From: JAAYTL01 sp031460505
GTDB taxonomy: Bacteria > Bacillota > Clostridia > Tissierellales > Tissierellaceae
DNA: 55,805 nt
Assembly (NCBI GenBank): GCA_031460505.1
Contig: JAVKTT010000008.1
Location: forward strand, 1 to 55,805
Direction: 5' to 3'
Shown: positions 1 through 7,749 of the stretch, piece after piece
Layout: each line of letters opens with the position of its first letter
Position numbering within the stretch: the stretch's first letter is position 1
Position numbers and translations under genes: made by a program
Notes under the pieces: generated by a model
The model's database searches: none
What the model was told of the DNA's origin: nothing
The model's input: the letters and a program-made list of their open reading frames with translations, nothing else

Positions 1-55
1 GAAGTAAAATTTTTAGTATTAAGGCTTAAATTTTGTATATAGTTATTTATTAAGT

Positions 56-111
56 GGACAAAGGAGAAGAAAAGATCACTTTTTCAGTGGTCTCGAAACG
101 TCCCCTTGTCC
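56..111. repeat. REP-like imperfect hairpin element
   Basis: Outer arms GGACAA (56-61) and TTGTCC (106-111) pair, and an inner stem AGATCACT/AGTGGTCT closes a short loop. The motif CGTCCCCTTGTCC resembles the dispersed GGACAAGGGGACG palindromes that I recall in clostridial genomes, often linked to Y1 (REP-type) transposases. No transposase is present here, so this would be a stand-alone copy. That identity rests on memory of the motif, not on a search. Confidence 0.45.
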
Positions 112-250
112 TTCTAGCTCATCTTCTTTAAGACGTATAAGGTTTTTTATGCGACATCTAAACCTCCTGTTGCCTTTAGGTAGTCTAGATACTTAAGATG
201 TTTTTTAGTTGCACATAAGGCAGAAAGTACGTCTCTGATATTTAGCTGTA

Positions 251-285
251 TGTGACTGTTACGTATCTACTATGTAACAGTCACA
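251..285 (+). terminator. Perfect 12-bp stem hairpin, probable terminator
   Basis: TGTGACTGTTAC (251-262) pairs exactly with GTAACAGTCACA (274-285) around an 11-nt loop, followed by TTATTTTAAT. It could end a plus-strand transcript entering from outside the window or act in both directions. The rest of 1-407 holds no recognisable gene apart from the hairpin at 56-111. Confidence 0.5.
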
Positions 286-299
286 TTATTTTAATGATA

Positions 300-347
300 A
301 ACTGACTCCCGATAATTAAACTTTATTTAAAACTTTAGGAGCCAGTT
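300..347 (-). terminator. Possible terminator of the amidohydrolase transcript
   Basis: AACTGACTCC (300-309) pairs with GGAGCCAGTT (338-347) with one mismatch around a long A/T loop. It lies about 60 nt past the amidohydrolase stop codon on the minus strand. The following T-tract is weak, so this is a tentative call. Confidence 0.35.
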
Positions 348-407
348 AACCAACTTTTAATACAGTAACATCAAAATTTTTAAGATAATCCGATTAACAT
401 TACATTT

Positions 408-1664
408 TCAATTACTAAAACCAAAGAGATGCTTCACAATCTTTCCATTTTGAATTATATAATCTAAATTCTCTTCATTTTTTATACATTTAATGTCCTT
501 GATAGGATCACCGTTTAGAACTAAAATATCTGCAAATTTACCTTCTTCTATTGTTCCAACGATATCATCAACTTCAAGGCATTCAGCTCCGTTAGAAGTT
601 GCAGTTTTAATAGCATCCATTGGCTTCATTCCGATTTCTACATATCTACAAATTTCATCTCTAACTCCACCTTGTGGGAAGTGTGTAAGACCAGCATCAC
701 TACCAGCTGCTATCTTTACACCAGCATCCATACATCTTTGAATACTCCTAACATGGTGTTCATGAGTCTTTAAGTGATCATCTATAATAGCTTGAGGAAT
801 GCCATTAGCAGGCCCATCTTCAATAAATCCCCAGTACATTCCAAGAGTTGGTACAAGTCTAATATCATTTTCTAACATCATTTCTACTGCTTCATCATCA
901 ATGAAAATACCGTGTTGAATATCATGTACCTTAGCCTTACAAGCCATTTTAACCGAAGATATTGATTCTGCATGGCAAGCTACATATAAATCATTCTTCT
1001 TAGCTTCTCCTACAATAGCAAGCAGTTCGTCATAGTTTATAGTATTTCTTTCGGCTGGACACAGAGGATTGAATCCAGTACCACTAGCCTCTACCTTAAT
1101 AAAATCAACACCATCCTTTGTCATTATCCTTACAGCAGCTTTAGCTTGGTCTGTACCAAGGATAAGCTCTCCTAAACCATATCTATATTTATGTTCTTCA
1201 AATAAATGTGTTGGATGGAAATCACCTAAACCTCCTACAGTTGAAATAATTCTACTACTTGCTTTGATTCTTGGCCCTGGAAACATTCCTGCACTTACTG
1301 CGTTTCTAACTGTTACACTAATATTTCCTCTAGTTCCTACATCACGAATTGTCGTAATACCATAGCTTAATAGTTGTCTAGCTGTATAGAAAGCATCACC
1401 AGTTGCTTCTTCTAAAGACCTACTAAGCTCAATAGTATAAGGTTCACTTACATTTTGATAGATTAAATGAACATGAGCATCTATTAAACCTGGCATAATA
1501 GTCTTACCATAGCAATCGATTTCCTTTACACCACTATTACCCACAGATAGTTCTTCGTATTTACCAACCTTTACAATTTTGTCACCATCTATTAATACAC
1601 TTACATTTTTTCTGCTCTCATCTGATACACCATCAATTAAATTTCCACTTTTTAATAATAACAT
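408..1664 (-). CDS. Metal-dependent amidohydrolase (imidazolonepropionase-like)
   Basis: This 418-residue protein belongs to the amidohydrolase superfamily, COG1228-like branch, cytoplasmic. Visible metal-site motifs are the N-terminal HxH in PGLIDAHVHL (about residue 64), a strand Lys in FIKVEASG that may be the bridging carboxylated lysine, CHAES and IQHG histidines in mid-protein, and GSDAG with the catalytic Asp near residue 325. The C-terminal GTIEEGKFADILVLNGDP is typical of the family's second beta-sandwich. It follows the NCS2 permease gene by 26 nt and is probably co-transcribed, so the imported compound is likely its substrate or a precursor. Candidates are a cyclic amide, a nucleobase derivative or a dipeptide; the sequence does not decide which. 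Confidence 0.85.
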   Translation of the reverse strand: MLLLKSGNLIDGVSDESRKNVSVLIDGDKIVKVGKYEELSVGNSGVKEIDCYGKTIMPGLIDAHVHLIYQNVSEPYTIELSRSLEEATGDAFYTARQLLSYGITTIRDVGTRGNISVTVRNAVSAGMFPGPRIKASSRIISTVGGLGDFHPTHLFEEHKYRYGLGELILGTDQAKAAVRIMTKDGVDFIKVEASGTGFNPLCPAERNTINYDELLAIVGEAKKNDLYVACHAESISSVKMACKAKVHDIQHGIFIDDEAVEMMLENDIRLVPTLGMYWGFIEDGPANGIPQAIIDDHLKTHEHHVRSIQRCMDAGVKIAAGSDAGLTHFPQGGVRDEICRYVEIGMKPMDAIKTATSNGAECLEVDDIVGTIEEGKFADILVLNGDPIKDIKCIKNEENLDYIIQNGKIVKHLFGFSN

Positions 1665-1690
1665 AATAATCTCCCTTCTATTTATTTAGG

Positions 1691-3139
1691 CTACACTAGC
1701 CTTGCTGGCTCTTCGTTTGCATTTACTCCTTTTTCTTCATCTGAGCCCGGTAGAATTTGATTTAATATAATAGCCATTACACCACCTACAGTCATCATAC
1801 TAGACAACATACCGTTAATTGTGTTAGCTAACCACTCAACACCTGGCATAACTACAGGATTTCCATTAATATATGGTGGCATTCCAAGTCCAAATATCAA
1901 TGATATACCAAAGATACTTAGATTTCTGTTTGTTAGTGGTACTTTTGCGAATTCTTTAATACCAACTCCACCAACGCTTCCTATAATTGAAATAAATACC
2001 CCTGCAAGAATGGGTTGAGAAATAGAAGTTATCAAAGCAGCAAACTTTCCAATAAATCCAAGACCTATTAGCATGAATCCCCCAACTCTAGCTATATGTC
2101 TACTTGCTACACCAGTAGTCTCTACAAGTCCTATATTTTCACCGGCAGAAGTACTTGCTAACCCTCCAACTAAGCCAGATAATAAGCAACCAACACCTTC
2201 TGCAGCAATACCATTGCTAACTCTCTTAGTACTTAATGGTTCATCTAAACCACTAACAGAGGCGTTTGCGTAATATTGTCCAATTGATTCTATAATAGAA
2301 ATAACATATCCTGAAATTATAATTAATAAGAAATCAAGTCTAAATAACGGCGGACCCCAGTTCGTAAATGGTATAGGTAATACTAGCCATGGTGATCCAG
2401 CTACTACACTAACATCTATATATGCTGGAGAGTCTGGGCTGATAACACCAGATTTACTTAATATCATTGACAATAAATACATTATTGTAACAGGTACAAT
2501 TACAGATGTTGCCCTAATATAAGGTTTGTCCTTTCCCCACTTAGTACTTGGGATGACGCTGGACATAATAATCGTTAAAGCAGCAGTAACCAAAGTAATT
2601 ATCCAATTACCAGATGCCCAATCTACAATTAGCTCCGCCATTACCAAACAAATCAATAAAATAACAGGTCCTGTAACAATAGGAGTAATAATACGTTTTA
2701 ATAAACCAATCAAACCACTAAACCCTACAATAGCCTCTATAATTCCCCCTAGTATAACAGCACCGCCAATATATCTCATTATAAGTAGTGGATCTAGCAC
2801 TCCAGTTTCTGCAGTCACTTGATTGGCAATAGCTATATATGCAGCCATAAAAGCCAAACTCATAGTCTGAATAACTGGAAGTCTTACTCCTTTTGTGGTT
2901 TGTACAACTGTGGCTAATCCTGAACCAACCATTGCCAAACTAAGTAATAACGCTGTTTGAGTAGGGCTCATTCCTGTTGCGCTTGCTACAACTAATGGTG
3001 TCATGGTCATTGCTCCAAACATAGTCAATGGATGTTGAAAACCTAAGATAAGCATATCCCTTAGATTTTTTGGTTTGTCTTCAACTTTGTAGATAATTCT
3101 TTGGTTATTTAAAGACGAAACTGTACTTTTCTCTGTCAT
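1691..3139 (-). CDS. NCS2/NAT-family nucleobase permease (xanthine/uracil type)
   Basis: This 482-residue integral membrane protein has about 14 hydrophobic segments and is close to the usual NCS2 length. The family signature is visible as ENIGLVETTG (about residue 328), matching the NAT motif (Q/E)NxGxxxxTG; a second conserved block is FQHPLTMFGA near the N terminus. Family members import uracil, xanthine, uric acid or related bases with protons or sodium. The 26-nt gap to the downstream amidohydrolase implies a two-gene operon for uptake and breakdown of one compound. The long upstream region carries repeated CTGCTATT elements and a divergent XRE gene, which suggests repression by that regulator. 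The exact substrate is unknown. Confidence 0.88.
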   Translation of the reverse strand: MTEKSTVSSLNNQRIIYKVEDKPKNLRDMLILGFQHPLTMFGAMTMTPLVVASATGMSPTQTALLLSLAMVGSGLATVVQTTKGVRLPVIQTMSLAFMAAYIAIANQVTAETGVLDPLLIMRYIGGAVILGGIIEAIVGFSGLIGLLKRIITPIVTGPVILLICLVMAELIVDWASGNWIITLVTAALTIIMSSVIPSTKWGKDKPYIRATSVIVPVTIMYLLSMILSKSGVISPDSPAYIDVSVVAGSPWLVLPIPFTNWGPPLFRLDFLLIIISGYVISIIESIGQYYANASVSGLDEPLSTKRVSNGIAAEGVGCLLSGLVGGLASTSAGENIGLVETTGVASRHIARVGGFMLIGLGFIGKFAALITSISQPILAGVFISIIGSVGGVGIKEFAKVPLTNRNLSIFGISLIFGLGMPPYINGNPVVMPGVEWLANTINGMLSSMMTVGGVMAIILNQILPGSDEEKGVNANEEPARLV

Positions 3140-3226
3140 TAATAAAGTCCTCCTTTTTTATTCTTTTGTGAAGATGGTGGTGCTTGTAATATATTCACCT
3201 CCCATTTATAAAATTGTTAATTTTGT

Positions 3227-3453
3227 AATAGCAGAATATTATTGAGTTGAAGCATTTTTATTCTTTTAAGTTGTAATGCACTTGTTTTTAATCAGATTCA
3301 TTGATAAAATAAATTCATAAAGTTTGTTGGCGCAAATTTTAGAATTGATTCTGTTTTAATGCAAAAAATAGGCATTTTATATGTTCAATTTTTATGCCTA
3401 CTTTTTGTGTCTGTTTATTAAGTTTTTCTAAAATAAAATAATATTCTGCTATT
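3227..3453. repeat. Perfect 17-bp inverted repeat in divergent intergenic region
   Basis: AATAGCAGAATATTATT at 3227-3243 is the exact reverse complement of the sequence at 3437-3453. The arms lie 193 nt apart between the permease gene and the divergent XRE regulator. The distance is too great for a simple terminator. Paired operators recognised by the XRE protein are more likely. No purine riboswitch core was found in this 350-nt gap. Confidence 0.6.
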
Positions 3454-3489
3454 TGCGGGTTCATATACATATTATACCGCTATTTGCAG
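3446..3489 (+). promoter_or_regulatory. Candidate XRE operator pair
   Basis: Two 13-bp quasi-palindromes, CTGCTATTTGCGG (3446-3458) and CCGCTATTTGCAG (3477-3489), share the pattern CYGC-TATTT-GCRG. Their starts are 31 bp apart, about three helical turns. They sit immediately upstream of the XRE ribosome site and flank a TATTAT stretch (3470-3475) that could be a -10 element. A related half-site CTGCTATT lies on the minus strand near 3227. This arrangement suggests autoregulation and coupled control of the permease operon. Confidence 0.5.
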
Positions 3490-3508
3490 AATGTCAAGGA
3501 GTTTTTTT

Positions 3509-3739
3509 ATGTTTTCTAATAAAATTTTTTCGACAAGAATTAAAGAACAAAGATTAAAGAAGAACCTTAAACAATCAGAGCTTGGAAAAATTGTTGGACT
3601 CTCTGATAATGCGATAAGTGATATTGAAAGGGGATATAGGCTCACAACTATAGATAAAATAGTTGATTTAGCTGATTATTTTGAAGTATCTATTGATTAC
3701 TTGGTAGGTAGGACAGATAATCCTAATATTAATGAATAA
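3509..3739 (+). CDS. Small XRE-family transcriptional regulator
   Basis: The 76-residue protein is a single helix-turn-helix domain of the Cro/CI type. The motif runs KNLKQSELGKIVGLSDNAIS and is followed by DIERGYRLTTIDKIVDLADYFEVSIDYLVGR, typical of phage-repressor-like regulators. The start at 3509 is preferred because AAGGAG at 3496-3501 lies 7 nt upstream; an ATG at 3491 would overlap that site. It is divergent from the NCS2 permease and preceded by paired CYGC-N5-GCRG repeats, so I infer that it represses itself and the permease-amidohydrolase operon. No effector domain is present. Confidence 0.85.
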   Translation: MFSNKIFSTRIKEQRLKKNLKQSELGKIVGLSDNAISDIERGYRLTTIDKIVDLADYFEVSIDYLVGRTDNPNINE

Positions 3740-3895
3740 TATCTAAGTAGAAAGATCTAAAATTGACTTGTAGGACCTATATAATGAGATCTATGGAATA
3801 CATAGATTATCTAACAATCCAAATATCAACTATAAAATTTTTACTTGAATACTTGTATAGATCTGAATGATTTAGCAGAACATCAAGGAGAAGGC

Positions 3896-4057
3896 GTGCT
3901 AAATCTTAGAAAACTTTTTAGTTATGATGAGAAGTTCCAATTTGGTTATTTAGAAAATACAGAAGTAAAAGTAGCAAGTAAAGAAACGGATAATGATTTT
4001 TTCGAGACTGCGATTATGATATTGGTAATATTATTGTTGTTGGATTCTAGTGTGTGA
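3896..4057 (+). CDS. Tiny hypothetical protein with hydrophobic C-terminal tail
   Basis: I do not recognise this gene. A GTG start at 3896 follows AAGGAG (3885-3890) by 5 nt and gives 53 residues: a charged N-terminal half and a strongly hydrophobic end (MILVILLLLDSSV) that could be a membrane anchor. A strong terminator follows at once. The last 38 nt of the gene are repeated about 1 kb downstream, again with a terminator, so this is one member of a small duplicated unit. A longer reading frame begins at TTG 3845 but lacks a ribosome site. Confidence 0.4.
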   Translation: MLNLRKLFSYDEKFQFGYLENTEVKVASKETDNDFFETAIMILVILLLLDSSV

Positions 4058-4058
4058 G
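4021..4058 (+). repeat. Direct repeat copy 1 (ORF tail)
   Basis: ATTGGTAATATTATTGTTGT and the following 18 nt match 5053-5090 almost exactly; the differences are few and cluster at the end. Both copies encode a leucine-rich tail (ILVILLLLDSSV here, KLVILLLLDSRV there) and are followed directly by a hairpin terminator. The secreted-protein gene at 4096-4914 lies between them. Confidence 0.7.
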
Positions 4059-4060
4059 AA

Positions 4061-4081
4061 ATGCAGCCATTTTGGCTGCAT
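4061..4081 (+). terminator. Terminator after the tiny ORF
   Basis: ATGCAGCCA/TGGCTGCAT is a perfect 9-bp stem with a TTT loop, followed by TGTGTTTTG. It lies 4 nt past the stop codon of the 53-residue ORF and between convergent genes, so it may work in both directions. Confidence 0.7.
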
Positions 4082-4095
4082 TGTGTTTTGTATCC

Positions 4096-4914
4096 TTATA
4101 ACTTTTCTAAATCCCATATCAATGTTTCTTCCTCAGGTGAACTACTAAAAAAATCTGACCCAAATTCTAGTATAGTTGGTTTTTTTGATTTTAGAAACTC
4201 AAAAATATATGTTCTATCAATACTTCGATTAGGAAACAAAGAACCAAAGAATCCGTACTGGTTTTCATAAGTTTCATCCTCAAAAAATAATTTAAAGGTT
4301 GATTCATCAATCTTCTTGTCAGAGGTTACATTTTTAGTTGTATAAGAAATCTTATATCTAATACTCCCAATATCAACTTCTTTTTTGATACTAGTTATTT
4401 TAACTGATAATCCATTTGTTAAGATATATTCTTTATTTAACTCTAAGTCTAACAGTTCATTATTATTTTCAGGCTTGTCATTAATTACTTTATTATCATT
4501 AATAATTACCGTCCTAGTATCACCATCCCAATTTACATCTGCTCCTAGACTTTCACTTATAAACCTAACTGGTACTAAGGTTCTTCCACTCACCAGCTTT
4601 GCAGGTACATCTAAAGTTATTTCCTCATTATTTACTTGTGCAATTGAATTATCAATTTGCAGCTTAACTGTAGTGTCTTCACGCTTTCCTGTAATTATTT
4701 GATTTTTACCATCCCATTCAACTTCAGCACCTAATACTTCAAATATAGCTCTTAAAGGGACTAAAGTTCTACCTTCTATAATAGTTGGCTGTACATCAAA
4801 TTCTATTAAATTCCCATCTACATTTACATTAATTGCTTGTGCTGCAAAAGTAGGAATACTCATTAGTATATTCAATACCATGATTAAAACAATCAATAAA
4901 TGCGTTTTTCTCAT
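4096..4914 (-). CDS. Secreted copper-amine-oxidase-N domain (stalk) protein
   Basis: This 272-residue protein begins with a Sec signal peptide (MRKTHLLIVLIMVLNILMS, cleavage near TFAAQA). Residues about 28-145 carry two tandem copies of the Cu_amine_oxidN1 module, each with the (E/S)GRTLVP(L/V)R signature followed by LGAEVEWDG or LGADVNWDG. Despite its name this module is a common cell-surface repeat in Firmicutes and gives no evidence of amine oxidase activity; no copper ligands are seen. Residues about 155-272 form a separate domain with alternating beta-strand pattern, perhaps an Ig-like fold. It is convergent with the preceding tiny ORF and lies between two copies of the 38-nt repeat. Function unknown, likely envelope-associated. 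Confidence 0.8.
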   Translation of the reverse strand: MRKTHLLIVLIMVLNILMSIPTFAAQAINVNVDGNLIEFDVQPTIIEGRTLVPLRAIFEVLGAEVEWDGKNQIITGKREDTTVKLQIDNSIAQVNNEEITLDVPAKLVSGRTLVPVRFISESLGADVNWDGDTRTVIINDNKVINDKPENNNELLDLELNKEYILTNGLSVKITSIKKEVDIGSIRYKISYTTKNVTSDKKIDESTFKLFFEDETYENQYGFFGSLFPNRSIDRTYIFEFLKSKKPTILEFGSDFFSSSPEEETLIWDLEKL

Positions 4915-5052
4915 AATCCTCCTCCTCTCTTAAGGTTAATTAACAGTTATTTCATCGGATCCTTGCTTATTGTAATATGAATTGCTGATATCTTTCATAA
5001 TATTTAATAAGTTATTAAGTTAAGTGACCGCACCGGTATCTAGTCTAATGAA

Positions 5053-5090
5053 ATTGGTTATATTATTGTTGTTGGATTCTAGAGTGTAGA
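5053..5090 (+). repeat. Direct repeat copy 2 (orphan ORF tail)
   Basis: This is the second copy of the 4021-4058 repeat. Here an open frame from GTG 5025 encodes only about 21 residues ending KLVILLLLDSRV, so it looks like the 3' end of a gene whose front has been lost. A new terminator follows at 5093-5114. Confidence 0.65.
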
Positions 5091-5092
5091 TG

Positions 5093-5114
5093 AGTGCTGT
5101 CGGATGGCAGCACT
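5093..5114 (+). terminator. Terminator after the orphan tail
   Basis: AGTGCTGTC (5093-5101) pairs with GGCAGCACT (5106-5114) around GGAT, one G-U pair, followed by TTTGTT. The T-tract orientation indicates termination on the plus strand. Confidence 0.65.
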
Positions 5115-5136
5115 TTTGTTATGTTATAATACCAGT

Positions 5137-6690
5137 CTATCTATTAAATAATCTTAATTTAATCTTATCTACTAAATCACGTACTTCTTCTATCTTAAAT
5201 ACATAACATAATACTACATATACTACTACAGCTAGTACAACTGCAACTAATAAAGATATTAGATTATTTATCTTAGAAATACCTAAAATACCATATAATC
5301 CATGATAAACTAAGTATGCAAATACACCCATGATTACAGAAGCTATTCCAGTTTTGAAAAATGTTACGATATAACCTTTAGTTCCTAATGAACCTACTTT
5401 CTTTTTTAAACCACATAAAAGCATTATAGTAGCCATTGTTGTAGCTATGCTCGTTGCTAAGGCTAGACCAGCATGATCCATGAATTTAACTAAGATTATA
5501 TTTAGTACTATATTAAGTGCTACAGAGATAACTCCATTTACCATTGGAGTCTTTGTATCTTGTAATGAGTAATAGACTCTAGTAATTAATAGTCTCTCTG
5601 ACATTGCTACTAGACCTATAGAATAAAATACCAAGGCTTTTGAAGTCATTAAAGTAGCAGCAGCATCAAAAGCTCCCCTTTGAAATGCAATTTCTACAAT
5701 AGGGGTAGCTAATACAATCATCCCAACAGTAGAGGGTACAGTTATTAAAATAATAATATTAATCCCATAATTCATTATTTTTTTCATTCCAGATATATTA
5801 TCACTATTTGATTGTCTTGATAATAGTGGAAATATAACAGTAGTAATAGCAGACACAAATACACCTAGTATAAGTACATTTAATTTGTTAGCATAGTTTA
5901 AAGCTGAGATGCTACCAGAAACTAAGCTAGATGCTAATGTCCTATCGACAATAGCATTTAAATCATTAATCGCTACCCCTACAAATACTGGCAAGCTAAG
6001 TGAAATAACTTTCTTAATATATTGATCATTTAGATCAAATTTGAACATATACGTATATCCTGAGCTTAGAGCTTCAGGAATTTGAATAATAAATTGAAAG
6101 GCTACAGCTATAACAGCAGATACCATCAGACCTATAATACCAAATTTATTTGACAAAAATAATAAGAAAAATATGTATACAAAATTAAAGGGAATTCCAA
6201 TTGCTGCAGTGGAAGTAAACTTTTGTTCTGATTGTAAATATCCAGTAAATACACCTATTATTCCGCCAAATAAAATCATCGGTAGTCCAATTCTAGTTAG
6301 TTTCACAGCCATATCAAATTGCTCTCCTTTGAATCCTCTTGCTAATAGCTTTATAATAACTGGTGCAGTTAATAATCCGATTATTACTAATATCATTGAA
6401 ACTACAAAAATAATATTAACCATATTATTCGAGTGTTCTACTTTACCCTTCTTTCCCTCCTTGGATTCTATCTCCGAAAGCACTGGAATAAAAGTTGTAC
6501 TAATAGCATTGCTTAAAAATCCAGTTATTAAAGATGTTGCAGTTATTGCTACAAAAAAAGTATCTGTCTCTACTCCAGAACCAAATTTTGAAGCAATTAA
6601 AACTTCTCTTAAGAAACCTAGGAATTTGCTGACTAAGTTGAATATAATTATTATTAATGCTGATTTAGCTACCTGTCTTGACTTATTCAT
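5137..6690 (-). CDS. murJ: MurJ/MviN-family lipid-linked oligosaccharide flippase
   Basis: This 517-residue polytopic protein has about 14 predicted membrane segments and the MOP-superfamily start KSALIIIIFNLVSKFLGFLR. Conserved blocks include FIPVLSE after the second helix and FYSIGLVAMSERLLITRVYYSLQDTKTPM, characteristic of MurJ. MurJ flips lipid II across the membrane for peptidoglycan synthesis. It is the last gene of the polysaccharide locus, about 150 nt after galU, and no other Wzx-type flippase is visible in the locus. It may therefore export the undecaprenyl-linked polysaccharide unit instead of, or besides, lipid II. The family call is firm; which lipid it carries is inference. Confidence 0.88.
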   Translation of the reverse strand: MNKSRQVAKSALIIIIFNLVSKFLGFLREVLIASKFGSGVETDTFFVAITATSLITGFLSNAISTTFIPVLSEIESKEGKKGKVEHSNNMVNIIFVVSMILVIIGLLTAPVIIKLLARGFKGEQFDMAVKLTRIGLPMILFGGIIGVFTGYLQSEQKFTSTAAIGIPFNFVYIFFLLFLSNKFGIIGLMVSAVIAVAFQFIIQIPEALSSGYTYMFKFDLNDQYIKKVISLSLPVFVGVAINDLNAIVDRTLASSLVSGSISALNYANKLNVLILGVFVSAITTVIFPLLSRQSNSDNISGMKKIMNYGINIIILITVPSTVGMIVLATPIVEIAFQRGAFDAAATLMTSKALVFYSIGLVAMSERLLITRVYYSLQDTKTPMVNGVISVALNIVLNIILVKFMDHAGLALATSIATTMATIMLLCGLKKKVGSLGTKGYIVTFFKTGIASVIMGVFAYLVYHGLYGILGISKINNLISLLVAVVLAVVVYVVLCYVFKIEEVRDLVDKIKLRLFNR

Positions 6691-6798
6691 TTATTTCCTC
6701 CATATAAATCTAATAATAAAGCTTGTTTTGTCCATGATTATGAAACCAAGTTAATATTCTAAGTGGCATATACATCCATTATATTCTATTCTTGAAAA

Positions 6799-6826
6799 GA
6801 ACTTCGGTAAAAGTTTCCCGAAGCTC
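6799..6826 (-). terminator. Terminator after galU
   Basis: On the minus strand GAGCTTCGG pairs with CCGAAGTTC around a 10-nt loop and is followed by TTTTC. It lies 12 nt past the galU stop, so much galU transcription probably stops before murJ. Confidence 0.65.
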
Positions 6827-6837
6827 TAATAATATTG

Positions 6838-7749
6838 CTATTCTAAATTTGTAGTTATCTTATCAAAAGTAATACATTTAGTTTCCTTTTTAACAATCTC
6901 CACTAAATAATTAAGAAATTCTTCTCTTAAATCTTCACGTCTCAACGCAAACTCTACAGTAGCCTCTAAGAATCCTTGTTTATCACCAACATCATATCGC
7001 CTTCCTTCAAATAAATAAGCATACATTGCTTCACTTTTAGCTAATTCCTTTAATCCATCTGTAAGTTGAATCTCTCCACCTTTACCTGGTTTAGTATGCT
7101 CTAAGATTTCAAAAATAGCAGGACTGATAATATATCTTCCTAGTATAGCTATATTTGATGGTGCATCCTGAATGGATGGTTTTTCTACTAATCCCCTTAC
7201 CTTATATACTCTTCCTTCAATATGCTTACCTTCTACTATTCCATATTTACATACATCTTTATCAGGCACTTCTTGTACGCCTAATATAGAAGTCTTATAC
7301 TCATCGTAAGCTTGGATCATCTGTTTTAGGCAAGGTCTATCATTGAAGACTATATCATCACCCAATAATACCGCAAAAGGTTCATTCCCTATAAAACTTT
7401 TAGCACAAAGAATAGCATGTCCAAGTCCTCTAGGTTCCTTCTGACGAATATAGTGAATGTTTACCATATCAGATATCTTTTTTACTTCTTCTAATAATTC
7501 AACTTTACCTGATTTTTCTAACTCAAGCTCTAACTCTACTGACTTATCAAAATGATTTTCAATAGATGATTTGTTTCTTCCTGTAATAATAAGTATCTCT
7601 TCTATACCTGATTCTATAGCTTCTTCTATTATATATTGTAATGTAGGCTTATCTACTATAGGCAACATTTCTTTTGGTTGTGCTTTGGTTGCAGGTAAAA
7701 ATCTAGTCCCAAGACCTGCAGCTGGTATTATAGCTTTACGTACTTTCAT
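6838..7749 (-). CDS. galU: UTP-glucose-1-phosphate uridylyltransferase
   Basis: This 303-residue cytoplasmic enzyme makes UDP-glucose from UTP and glucose-1-phosphate. The nucleotidyltransferase signature AAGLGTRFLPATKAQPKEMLP is complete at residues 10-30, followed by IVDKP, a VLLGDD metal-binding region near residue 130, and the late VEKP and GRRYDVGDKQGF blocks typical of GalU. Length matches the family. It overlaps galE by 14 nt, so both are translated from one message, and together they supply UDP-glucose and UDP-galactose to the adjoining polysaccharide locus. Confidence 0.95.
   Translation of the reverse strand: MKVRKAIIPAAGLGTRFLPATKAQPKEMLPIVDKPTLQYIIEEAIESGIEEILIITGRNKSSIENHFDKSVELELELEKSGKVELLEEVKKISDMVNIHYIRQKEPRGLGHAILCAKSFIGNEPFAVLLGDDIVFNDRPCLKQMIQAYDEYKTSILGVQEVPDKDVCKYGIVEGKHIEGRVYKVRGLVEKPSIQDAPSNIAILGRYIISPAIFEILEHTKPGKGGEIQLTDGLKELAKSEAMYAYLFEGRRYDVGDKQGFLEATVEFALRREDLREEFLNYLVEIVKKETKCITFDKITTNLE

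Noticed and set aside
121..245. About 40-codon minus-strand open stretch (reads LSALCATKKHLKYLDYL)
   Set aside because: It has no start or ribosome site and runs into a terminator stem. It may be a decayed gene end but I cannot support a call.
3140..3490. Purine riboswitch upstream of the nucleobase permease
   Set aside because: The conserved three-way-junction core was looked for on the minus strand and not seen. Repeats suggest protein operators.
6173..6754. 193-codon plus-strand ORF
   Set aside because: Antisense to murJ, with shadow-type composition and no ribosome site.
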